The notes under the pieces were generated by a model. The model searched no databases, was not told where the DNA came from, and was given only the letters and a program-made list of their open reading frames with translations. From positions 2,170,001 through 2,234,000 of the forward strand of contig NZ_CP066802.1 of NCBI RefSeq assembly GCF_016598775.1: a stretch of 64,000 nt of DNA. Reading direction: 5' to 3'. The stretch is from Actinomyces weissii (GTDB taxonomy: Bacteria; Actinomycetota; Actinomycetes; Actinomycetales; Actinomycetaceae). Shown piece after piece: positions 32,622 to 41,124 of this stretch (positions within the stretch are counted from its first letter, which is position 1; every line of letters begins with the position of its first letter). The translations under genes were made by a program, and so were the position numbers.

Positions 32622-35600
32622 GTGCCGTCCAGCCGATTCGCACGCTTCAGCACCCGTGCGCGCCGCAGAGTCTCCGCACTGACCACCGTTGCCATGACCA
32701 TCGCCCTGGCCGGCGCCGCCTGGGCCTACCCCGGCGTGTCCCAGACGGACCTGGAGCTCAACGACGGCGGCGTGTGGGTCACCTCCACCGCCCAGCACCT
32801 GGTCGGCCGCGTCAACTACCCCTCCCGGCAGATCGACTCCGCCGTCCGCACCGCCTCCGCCCACTTCGACGTCACCCAGAACGCCAACGAGGTGCTGATG
32901 GCCGACGCCGACGCCTCCCTGGTGTCCACCATCAACCCGGCCCTCGTGGAGCTCGTCTCCCCCACCAACGTCTCGCCCACCGCCAGGCTCGTCCAGGGCG
33001 GGGACCGTGTGATCTCCTACGACCCGCAGGACGGCACCCTGCGGGCCACCAGAACCAGCGAGGTAACCACCCTGCCCTCCATGCAGCCCCTGCTGGACAA
33101 GCTGCCTAGCCTCACCGCCACCGTGGGCCAGGACGGCTCCGTGCACGCCGTCTCCGGCGCCGGCCGGCTGGTCACCGCCACCGCCGCCTCCCAGGGCTGG
33201 GCCAAGCCCAGCAGCCAGCAGCTGGACCTGCCCGAGGGCGGGGACCTGGCGATCACCGCGGTAGGTGGCCAGGCGGTGGTGCTGGAGACCGGCACCGGCG
33301 TGCTCCACCTGCCCCAGGGCGTCAGGACGGACCTGGGCGGCAGCGGCTACGTGCTGCAGCAGCCCGGCCCGCAGGCCAGCTCGGTGCTGGTGGCCAGCCG
33401 CACCAACCTGCTGTCCGTGCCCCTGGACGGCGGCGCCCCCACCCCGCTGGTCGGCGCGGACCAGGTCGCCAGCACCGACGGCGTAGCCGCCCAGCCGGTA
33501 CTCCTGCAGGGCTGCGCCTACGGGGCCTGGACCTCCTCAGGGCAGTTCATCCGCCACTGCCCGGACGAGGCGCCGGAGGTCAGGACGGACAAGGCCCTGG
33601 CCACCTCCCACAACCCGGTGTTCCGGGTCAACCGCACCGCCATCGTCCTGAACGACACCGTCAGCGGCAACGTCTGGCTGCCGGAGGAGAACCTGGTGCT
33701 GGTGGACAAGTGGGTGGACGCCACCGCCCAGTCCGACGACGACGCCGACCAGCAGGACAAGTCCGCCGAGGCCACCGACTCCAAGAAGGCCAAGCCGGAC
33801 CGCAGCGAGGAGAACCACGCCCCCGTGGCCGTGGACGACACCTTCGGGGTCCGCCCCGGACGCACCACCGTCCTGCCGGTCCTGACCAACGACGCCGACA
33901 CCGACGGGGACGTGCTCACCGCCACCTCCGCCTACAGCGGCACCCTGGGAACGGTCTCCACCGGCCAGGCGGGCCGGACCCTGCAGATCACCGTTCCTGA
34001 CGGCGCCACCGGCAGCGCCGCGCTCCCCTACACCGCCTCCGACGGGCGCGGCCTGTCCGACTCCGCCGTCGCCTCCGTGACCGTCCACGACTGGTCCACC
34101 AACGCCGCACCGGTAGCCAGCAAGGAGCGCCAGGAGCTGACCGTGGCGCAGGGCGGCACGATCTCCGCCTACGTCCTCGGCGGCTGGCATGACCCCGACG
34201 GCGACCCCGTGTTCCTGGTCTCCGCCTCCGGCAGCGACGTGGAGGTGCAGACCACCCAGGAGGGCACCCTCACGGTGCGCGACACGGGTTCCAGCCCCGG
34301 CACCCGCAGTATCGAGGTGCTGGTCTCCGACGGCCGGGAGACCACCGCCAGTACCGTGGTGGTGGAGGTCGCCCCCGCCGACCAGGTCACCCCCCTGGTG
34401 AACGCCGACCACGTGCGGGTGGTGGCAGGCTCCACCGTGACCGTCTCGCCGCTGACCAACGACGTCTCCCCCACGGGTGAGCCCCTCAAGCTGGCCCAGC
34501 TCCAGGAGGCCCCGGCCGGGACCCAGATCGACCTGGACCGCCGGGCCGGGACCTTCACCTTCTCCTCCGACGTGCCCCAGACCTACTACCTGGAGTACGG
34601 GGCGATCGGCGGCGCCGCCCTGGCCACCTCCGTGGTGCGGGTGGACGTGCTGGAGAAGTCAGACCCCTCGGTGCCCCCGGTGGCCGAGGACGACACCGCC
34701 CTGCTGCGCGACGGCGGCTCCGTGACCGTGGCCCCGCTGGAGAACGACTTTGACCCCGCTGGCGGGGTGCTGGTGCTCCAGGAGGTCCCCGCGCCCTCCG
34801 CCGCCGGGGTCTCGGTGACGGTTATCGACCACGCCTACCTGCAGGTCGCTGCCACGGACGTGGTGCCGGAGGGCCTGTCGGTCACCTACACCGTCTCCAA
34901 CGGCACCGCCACCGCCACGGGCACGGTCTCCGTGGTCCGCGCCTCCCAGGACGACAGCCAGCCGCCGGTGGCCCAGCCGGACACCGCCGTCGTCAGTGCC
35001 GGTGACATAGTCACCATCCCGGTGCTGGAGAACGACTACTCCCCCTCCCGGCTGCCGCTGAAGCTCGCCTCCGAGACCAGCACCATCGGGGAGTCCCTGG
35101 GAACCGCCTGGGTCAGCGACAGGACCCTGCGCTTCAAGGCCGGCGACGTGCCCGGCCCCACGACCTTGACCTACACCGTCGTCGACAGCCACGGCCAGCA
35201 GAGCAGCGGCACCGCGGCCCTGGAGGTGCGGGCCCCGGCCGCGGAGACCAACGCCCCGCCGCACGCGGAGCCCCTGCAGGCCCAGACCGTAACGGGCCAG
35301 GACGTGCGTATCCCCGTGCCCCTGGACGGCATAGACCCTGACGGCGACTCGGTGACCCTGACCGGCCTGGACCAGCCCCCCCGCCTGGGCACGGTCAATG
35401 TCGAGGCCACCTGGCTCACCTACACCCCCGCCCCCACCTCCGCCGGCACGGACACCTTCACCTACACGGTGGAGGACCGTTACGGGGCCAAGTCCACCGG
35501 CAGCGTGCGGGTGGGTATCGCGCCTGCCGCAGCCACCAACGCGGCGCCAGTGGCCGTGGACGACGTCATCACCGCCCAACCGGGGCGTACCGTGGCCGTG

Positions 35601-38600
35601 GACCTGGTCTCCAACGACCTGGACGGGGACGGCGACAGCCTCAGCCTGGCGGAGGACCCGGTGACTGACGACCCGGCCCTGACGATCCAGGTGCGTGCTG
35701 GCCGGGCCGTGGTGACCCTGCCCGCGCAGGAGGGGGTGCACACGCTGCGCTACACCGTCACCGACTCACGGGGTGGCACCGACACCGGCACCGCCAGCTT
35801 CCAGGTGCTCAGCACCGCCCCGCTGCTGGCTCCAGTCGGAGTGGACGACTACGCGCAGATGGGCAACGCCGACCCGGACGGCACCGTGCTGGTCCCCGTG
35901 CTGGACAACGACCGTGACGACGACGGCAGCCCGTGGACGCTGAGCGTGTCCACCAACGACCCGGCCGCCGTCGTGGTGGAGGACAAGGTGCGAGTGACCC
36001 TCCAGGACCAGCCGCGCCTGGTGCTCTACACCGTCACCGACCAGGACGGCCTGTCCGGCAACGCCGTGATCCAGGTGCCGGGGCTGGCCTCCACACCGCC
36101 CCGGGTGGACTCCGGCACGGTGCCGGTCCACGTCCCGCAGGACCAGCCCAGTGACCTGCCCCTGGCCGGGCACGTGATCACCCGTGCCGGCACCAGCCCC
36201 TCCCTGGTCAACAGCTCCTCCCCGCGGGTCACCCCGGGCCTGGCCTCCGCCAGCCCGCAGGCTGGGGGGACCGCCCTGCGCCTGGTGCCGGAGCCGGGCT
36301 TCTCGGGGGCCACCTCCGTGACCTTCGAGGTCACCGACGGCGCCGCCAGCAACCCGCTGAGCTCCACCCTGACCATTCCCGTGGTAGTGGACTCCACCAC
36401 GAACACCCCACCGGTGTTCACCCCCACCCAGGTGACGGTCACCGCCGGCGGCCCCGCCGTGACCGCGGACCTGTCCAGCATGACCCGGGACGCCGACGCC
36501 GCGGACCTGGCCACCATGACCTACACCATCGGCCCCGCCCCCACCGGGTTCACGGTCTCCCAGGCTGGCTCCCAGCTGACCGTCTCCTCGCCTGCCGGGA
36601 CCGCCGACAACACCCAGGGCGCCTTGCCCGTGACCATCTCGGACGGCAAGTCCAACCCGGTCTCCAGCTCCCTGCCCCTGCGGTCGGTCAACCAGGACGA
36701 CAACGCGCTACCCACCGTGCTGCCCGCCTCCCTGACCTCTGACGGCCGCCCGGTGACCGTGGACGTACGCAACCTGGTGTCCACCACCCTGCCTGACGCC
36801 CAGGTCTCCCTGGTGGGTGCCCCCACCGTGACCTCCGGCCAGGGCAGCGCCACCGCCCAGGGAGGCTCGATCACGGTCACGCCGGACCCTGGCTTCCACG
36901 GCCGGCTGGTGGTCTCCTTCCGAGTGACGGACGACCCGCAGAAGCCGAACCGTGTCGTCTCCGGAAGCATCGTGGTGGCGGTCGCTGGCGCGCCTGCGGC
37001 CCCGACCGGGGTGCGTGCCGTGGCCGACTCGGAGACCTCCGCCCTGGTCTCCTGGGCCGTCGGACGGGACAACGGCAGCCAGGTCACCGGCTACACCCTC
37101 ACGGAGACCGGTGGTGCAGGCTCCTGGAGCTGCCCCAGCACTCCTTGCCGGGCCACCGGACTGGCCCCCGGGGCCAGCTACTCCTTCCAGGTGGTGGCCC
37201 ACAGCAACGCGGGCGACTCCGCCCCCTCCGCCCCTTCCGGGCCCGTGAGGCTGACGCTGCGTCCCCAGACGCCTTCCGCCCCCAGCCTCAGCGGCGGCAG
37301 AGGTACCCTCACGGCCTCCTGGAGCGCGGTGCCCGCCGTCTCCGGCGGGGTGACCTACCAGGTGGTGCTCAGCCCTGAGGTCACCGGGGTGCAGTCAGTG
37401 ACCGTGCAGACGCCGGACACCTCCGTCTCCTTCCAGGAGGGGCAGATCACCGTCGGGGTGCCCTACCACGCCACGGTGCGGGCCATCCCGAACAACCCCA
37501 ACGGGGAGCAGTCCGGGGTGTCCGCCCCCTCCAGCTCCGCCTCCGCCTACGGGGCCCCCGGCAAGCCCGGCGCCCCACGCGGAGCCTTCAACTCTGATGA
37601 CCAGCTTGACCTGCAGTGGAGCCCTGCCGACAGCAACGGCTCCCCTGTCACCTACTCGGTGTCGGTCAGCGGGCCTGGTATGAACACCAGCATTGACGCA
37701 GGCTCCCGCACCTACCTGCGGGTCAATGACATCGGGCGCGGTGTCTACACCTTCAAGGTCACGGCCACCAACGCCGGCGGCTCCAGCAGCTCTGAGCCCT
37801 GGTCGGTCGAGCACACCACCGTGCCCCTGACGCCGTCCATCCCCGCCCTGGCCTCCAACAACGTCCGGGGGCAGCTGGAGGTGTCTGCGCGCTCCAACCC
37901 GGTGTCGGGCCGGGGCTGGAGCGCCGCCGACCTGGACATCGAGTACGAGATCGCCCTGGTGGGCGCCACCGGCAACCCCTGGGTGGTTGCCCCTGAGCCG
38001 GGCGGCAGCATCACGGGCCTGGGCAACGGCCGGGCCTACGTGCTGCGGGCACGGGCTGTAGGAGCCGACGGCAGCCGCTCCCATCCCACCTCCTGGTCCG
38101 CACCGGCCACCCCGGTCAGCTCCCCGGCCCAGGGGCAGGTCAGCTGCCACACCTCGGACCGCACCATCTCCTGCCAGTGGAGCGCCGACACCGGAACCGG
38201 TCTTAGCACCAGCTACGTCGTCACCCGTAACGGGGAGACGATCTCCTCCGCCTCCTCCGGGACCACCGACCAGCAGTTCCCTGACGAGGCAGGTGAGATG
38301 GAGGTCTGCGTGCGTGCCAGCAACGCGCTGGGGCAGAACCAGACCTGTGGCATCGGACGCGTGGACGCCCCAAAGCCAAAGGTAGCCGTAGGCACCACGA
38401 TCCGTTTCCCGGCGCTGCTTGACTCCCCTGACGCTATCTGCTCGGAGTGGGACCTCCAGGAGACCGGCATAAGCGCTAAGAACTGCCGCCGTATCGTTCT
38501 ACAGCTGGAAGGGTTCAACCCGAACTCGACGGTAACCTGCTCCTACAAGTACTCCAGCAGAGACGACGATGACGATGACCACCACTACAAGGCGAATGTG

Positions 38601-38696
38601 AGCATAGGGCCAGACGGCTCTGCCTACAGGGTCTTCCCCCACAGGCTCAACCTGAAGAAAGTGTCTTCCTACAAGGTTCCGTGCACACAGCAGTAG
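32622..38696 (+). CDS. Giant Ig-like/fibronectin III surface protein
   Basis: A 2024-residue exported protein. A basic RRR start and hydrophobic segment ending AAWA form a signal peptide or anchor. An N-terminal region (about 40-380) looks propeller-like, then an acidic Lys/Asp linker. About eleven tandem Ig/cadherin-like repeats (from about 398; typical APVAVDDxxxxxPGxTVxVPVLxND) lead to four or five fibronectin III domains (from about 1457), the last with paired cysteines and a DDDDDDHH patch. No LPXTG or C-terminal membrane helix. In bifidobacteria the fn3 gene of the PFNA cluster occupies the same place before the AAA ATPase gene. Probable adhesin or sensor; ligand unknown. Confidence 0.9.
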   Translation: MPSSRFARFSTRARRRVSALTTVAMTIALAGAAWAYPGVSQTDLELNDGGVWVTSTAQHLVGRVNYPSRQIDSAVRTASAHFDVTQNANEVLMADADASLVSTINPALVELVSPTNVSPTARLVQGGDRVISYDPQDGTLRATRTSEVTTLPSMQPLLDKLPSLTATVGQDGSVHAVSGAGRLVTATAASQGWAKPSSQQLDLPEGGDLAITAVGGQAVVLETGTGVLHLPQGVRTDLGGSGYVLQQPGPQASSVLVASRTNLLSVPLDGGAPTPLVGADQVASTDGVAAQPVLLQGCAYGAWTSSGQFIRHCPDEAPEVRTDKALATSHNPVFRVNRTAIVLNDTVSGNVWLPEENLVLVDKWVDATAQSDDDADQQDKSAEATDSKKAKPDRSEENHAPVAVDDTFGVRPGRTTVLPVLTNDADTDGDVLTATSAYSGTLGTVSTGQAGRTLQITVPDGATGSAALPYTASDGRGLSDSAVASVTVHDWSTNAAPVASKERQELTVAQGGTISAYVLGGWHDPDGDPVFLVSASGSDVEVQTTQEGTLTVRDTGSSPGTRSIEVLVSDGRETTASTVVVEVAPADQVTPLVNADHVRVVAGSTVTVSPLTNDVSPTGEPLKLAQLQEAPAGTQIDLDRRAGTFTFSSDVPQTYYLEYGAIGGAALATSVVRVDVLEKSDPSVPPVAEDDTALLRDGGSVTVAPLENDFDPAGGVLVLQEVPAPSAAGVSVTVIDHAYLQVAATDVVPEGLSVTYTVSNGTATATGTVSVVRASQDDSQPPVAQPDTAVVSAGDIVTIPVLENDYSPSRLPLKLASETSTIGESLGTAWVSDRTLRFKAGDVPGPTTLTYTVVDSHGQQSSGTAALEVRAPAAETNAPPHAEPLQAQTVTGQDVRIPVPLDGIDPDGDSVTLTGLDQPPRLGTVNVEATWLTYTPAPTSAGTDTFTYTVEDRYGAKSTGSVRVGIAPAAATNAAPVAVDDVITAQPGRTVAVDLVSNDLDGDGDSLSLAEDPVTDDPALTIQVRAGRAVVTLPAQEGVHTLRYTVTDSRGGTDTGTASFQVLSTAPLLAPVGVDDYAQMGNADPDGTVLVPVLDNDRDDDGSPWTLSVSTNDPAAVVVEDKVRVTLQDQPRLVLYTVTDQDGLSGNAVIQVPGLASTPPRVDSGTVPVHVPQDQPSDLPLAGHVITRAGTSPSLVNSSSPRVTPGLASASPQAGGTALRLVPEPGFSGATSVTFEVTDGAASNPLSSTLTIPVVVDSTTNTPPVFTPTQVTVTAGGPAVTADLSSMTRDADAADLATMTYTIGPAPTGFTVSQAGSQLTVSSPAGTADNTQGALPVTISDGKSNPVSSSLPLRSVNQDDNALPTVLPASLTSDGRPVTVDVRNLVSTTLPDAQVSLVGAPTVTSGQGSATAQGGSITVTPDPGFHGRLVVSFRVTDDPQKPNRVVSGSIVVAVAGAPAAPTGVRAVADSETSALVSWAVGRDNGSQVTGYTLTETGGAGSWSCPSTPCRATGLAPGASYSFQVVAHSNAGDSAPSAPSGPVRLTLRPQTPSAPSLSGGRGTLTASWSAVPAVSGGVTYQVVLSPEVTGVQSVTVQTPDTSVSFQEGQITVGVPYHATVRAIPNNPNGEQSGVSAPSSSASAYGAPGKPGAPRGAFNSDDQLDLQWSPADSNGSPVTYSVSVSGPGMNTSIDAGSRTYLRVNDIGRGVYTFKVTATNAGGSSSSEPWSVEHTTVPLTPSIPALASNNVRGQLEVSARSNPVSGRGWSAADLDIEYEIALVGATGNPWVVAPEPGGSITGLGNGRAYVLRARAVGADGSRSHPTSWSAPATPVSSPAQGQVSCHTSDRTISCQWSADTGTGLSTSYVVTRNGETISSASSGTTDQQFPDEAGEMEVCVRASNALGQNQTCGIGRVDAPKPKVAVGTTIRFPALLDSPDAICSEWDLQETGISAKNCRRIVLQLEGFNPNSTVTCSYKYSSRDDDDDDHHYKANVSIGPDGSAYRVFPHRLNLKKVSSYKVPCTQQ

Positions 38697-38714
38697 ACCT
38701 GCCCCCAGCAGGAG

Positions 38715-38782
38715 CGGCTCCGTCCAGACCAGTCGGAGCCGTTGGAGAAGCCGGGGAGCGTCCGGCTGGCCCGGACCTCCCC
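38715..38782 (+). terminator. Two hairpins after the Ig/Fn3 gene
   Basis: An 8-bp stem CGGCTCCG/CGGAGCCG (38715-38722 with 38734-38741) is followed by a longer, bulged stem spanning 38753-38782. They fill most of the gap before moxR and may lower read-through into it. Confidence 0.6.
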
Positions 38783-38838
38783 ACGTCACCGCCCCAACCA
38801 ACTGACCACCAGAAATACCCCTAGGAGAGCCAGCAGCT

Positions 38839-39804
38839 ATGGCTATGACCCCGCAGAACGCGAGCAGCTTCGCAGCCGACTTCGCGCGTATTGTTGACAA
38901 TGTTGGTCTGGCGCTGCTGGGGAAGAAGGACATTATCCGGTTGGCGCTCACCACGATGCTGGCGGAGGGGCACCTGCTGCTGGAGGACGCGCCGGGTACG
39001 GGTAAGACGGCGTTGGCGCGGGCGCTGGCGGCCACGGTGCAGGGGACGCACTCGCGTATCCAGTTCACTCCTGACCTGCTGCCTAGTGACATCACGGGTG
39101 TGACGATCTATGACCAGAAGACGGGGTCGTGGGACTTCCACCCGGGTCCGGTGTTCGCCTCGATCGTGCTGGCTGACGAGATCAACCGGGCCAGTCCCAA
39201 GACGCAGTCGGCGCTGCTGGAGGTGATGGAGGAGTCCAAGGTGACGGTGGACGGGGTGCGTCATGAGGCGGGGCGGCCGTTCATGGTGATCGCGACCCAG
39301 AACCCGGTGGAGCAGGCGGGCACCTACAAGCTGCCTGAGGCCCAGCTGGACCGCTTCCTGATGAAGACCTCCATCGGCTACCCAGAGCGCAGCGCCCTGA
39401 CCGAGATCCTGGCGGGCTCCGCCGCCCCCGACCGCTCCCAGAGCCTGACCCCGGTGGTCTCCTCCGCCCAGGTCACCGCCATGAGCGACATGGCGGCAGA
39501 GAACTACGTGGGCACGGCGGTGCTTGACTACATCGGGGCCCTGGCCGAGGCCACGCGGGACGCCGAGTCCACGCAGCTGGGCGTGTCCACCCGTGGGGCT
39601 ATCGCCATGACCCGGGCGGTCAAGGTGTGGGCCGCCGCCCAGGGCCGTTCCTACGTGCTGCCTGACGACGTCAAGGACCTGGCCGTGGTGGTGTGGGCGC
39701 ACCGTCTGGTCATGGACCCGGACGCCGAGTTCGCGGGCGCCACCGCCCAGGAGGTCGTGACCCAGGCCGTGACGGCTGTCGCCGCCCCCACCTCCCGCTC
39801 CTGA
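38839..39804 (+). CDS. moxR: MoxR-family AAA+ ATPase
   Basis: Chaperone-like ATPase, usually partnered with von Willebrand-type or DUF58 proteins. The 321-residue product has Walker A APGTGKTALA (GTGKT at 53-57), Walker B IVLADEINRASP (111-114), sensor region IATQNPVEQAGTYKLPEAQLDRF and a C-terminal lid domain with STRGAIAMTRAVKVWA. Base usage changes along the gene: up to about 39310, Ala, Thr, Ser and Gly codons favour GCG, ACG, TCG and GGT, while the rest uses GCC, ACC, TCC and GGC like its neighbours. It precedes the DUF58 gene by 39 bases and corresponds to aaa-atp in the PFNA cluster. Confidence 0.95.
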   Translation: MAMTPQNASSFAADFARIVDNVGLALLGKKDIIRLALTTMLAEGHLLLEDAPGTGKTALARALAATVQGTHSRIQFTPDLLPSDITGVTIYDQKTGSWDFHPGPVFASIVLADEINRASPKTQSALLEVMEESKVTVDGVRHEAGRPFMVIATQNPVEQAGTYKLPEAQLDRFLMKTSIGYPERSALTEILAGSAAPDRSQSLTPVVSSAQVTAMSDMAAENYVGTAVLDYIGALAEATRDAESTQLGVSTRGAIAMTRAVKVWAAAQGRSYVLPDDVKDLAVVVWAHRLVMDPDAEFAGATAQEVVTQAVTAVAAPTSRS

Positions 39805-39843
39805 GGACGCTGCTAACCGTCAGCCGAGCCGCAACTGAGCCCT

Positions 39844-41124
39844 ATGACTATCTCAACCACCCAGCAGTCCCCTCCGAGCAGCACCACCACTGGAGCGACG
39901 TACGGCACCCTGGCCTCCGCGACCGTCGTCCCCACCTGGTCCGAGCACCTGCGCGCCGTCCCGGTCCGGGCCCGGCAGGTGGCCCGGGTAGTCATGCCTG
40001 CGGGCTGGGCCGTGCTGGCGCTGCTGCTGCTGTGCGTGCTGGCGACGACCGTGCTGGGCTGGCAGGAGGCCGCCGTCCTGGCCCTGGTGCTGGGGCTGGT
40101 CCTGGCAGCGAGCCTGGTCTGGCTGATACCCCAGGGCGGGCACCTGGTAGAGCACGAGCTGCTGGAGCCGCGTATGCAGGTGGGTGACCGGGCTGTCATC
40201 CACGTGACGGTCACCAACCCGACCAACCGTCTGCTGATGCCTACTCGTATGGAGATGCACGTGGGCAGCGGCCAGGCGGTGTTCGTGGTGCCGGCGCTGG
40301 TCCCCAAGGCCACTAACCAGCGCGGCTTCATCCTGCCCACCAAGCGGCGGGGCGTGGTGGAGGTCGGCCCGGTCCTGACCGTGGACCAGGACCCTATGGG
40401 GCTGCTGCGCCACGAGCGGCAGCGCACCACCCCGCAGAGCGTCCACATCCACCCGCGCACCGTCCACCTGGGCATACAGCTCAACGGCACCATGCGGGAC
40501 GTGGAGGGTGCCGTCACCCAGGAGCTGTCCAGCTCGGACGTCTCCTTCCACGCCCTGCGCGACTACGTGCCCGGTGACGACCGCCGCAACGTGCACTGGC
40601 GCTCCACCGCCCGCACCGGCCGGCTCATGGTCCGCCAGTTCGAGGAGACCCGCCGCGCCAGCCTGGTGGTGCTGCTGTCCACCCGGATGGAGGACTACGC
40701 CACCGAGGACGACTTCGAGACGGCAGTTTCCTGCGCCTGCTCCTTGGCACTGGACGCCGTCTCCGCCAACCGGGAGGTCCACCTGCTCACCCAGAACGGC
40801 CCCTTACCCACCGCCAGCCCCCAACGGCTGCTGGACGCCTCCTGCCTGGTGGAGGCCACCGCGCTCACCGGTCTGGAGGACCTGGCAGGCCAGGCGGTCC
40901 GCAGCTTCCCGGCCCTGTCGGTGCTGGCTGCGGTCACCGGGCAGGCGACTGAGTCAACGACCTTGGCGCGTGTGCACCGGATGCTGCCCCTGGGTGTCAC
41001 CTCCTTCGCCGTGCAGTGCGGTACCCGCTCCTTGAGCCGCTCCCACGTGGGACAGCTGCCGGTGGTAGACGTGCACGAGCTTCAGGAGCTGCCGCGGGCG
41101 GTGCGGGCGGTGGTGTCGGTATGA
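39844..41124 (+). CDS. DUF58 family membrane protein
   Basis: A 426-residue protein with two N-terminal helices (about 53-70 and 75-95), a beta domain facing one side of the membrane (VHVTVTNPTNRLLMP), and the DUF58 signature FHALRDYVPGDDRRNVHWRSTA near residue 240, followed by a von Willebrand-like region (ASLVVLLS...). DUF58 proteins usually act with MoxR and transglutaminase-like proteins, and their biochemical role remains unclear. Its stop overlaps the next start (ATGA), showing coupling. Ribosome-binding site is weak, suggesting dependence on moxR translation. Confidence 0.92.
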   Translation: MTISTTQQSPPSSTTTGATYGTLASATVVPTWSEHLRAVPVRARQVARVVMPAGWAVLALLLLCVLATTVLGWQEAAVLALVLGLVLAASLVWLIPQGGHLVEHELLEPRMQVGDRAVIHVTVTNPTNRLLMPTRMEMHVGSGQAVFVVPALVPKATNQRGFILPTKRRGVVEVGPVLTVDQDPMGLLRHERQRTTPQSVHIHPRTVHLGIQLNGTMRDVEGAVTQELSSSDVSFHALRDYVPGDDRRNVHWRSTARTGRLMVRQFEETRRASLVVLLSTRMEDYATEDDFETAVSCACSLALDAVSANREVHLLTQNGPLPTASPQRLLDASCLVEATALTGLEDLAGQAVRSFPALSVLAAVTGQATESTTLARVHRMLPLGVTSFAVQCGTRSLSRSHVGQLPVVDVHELQELPRAVRAVVSV

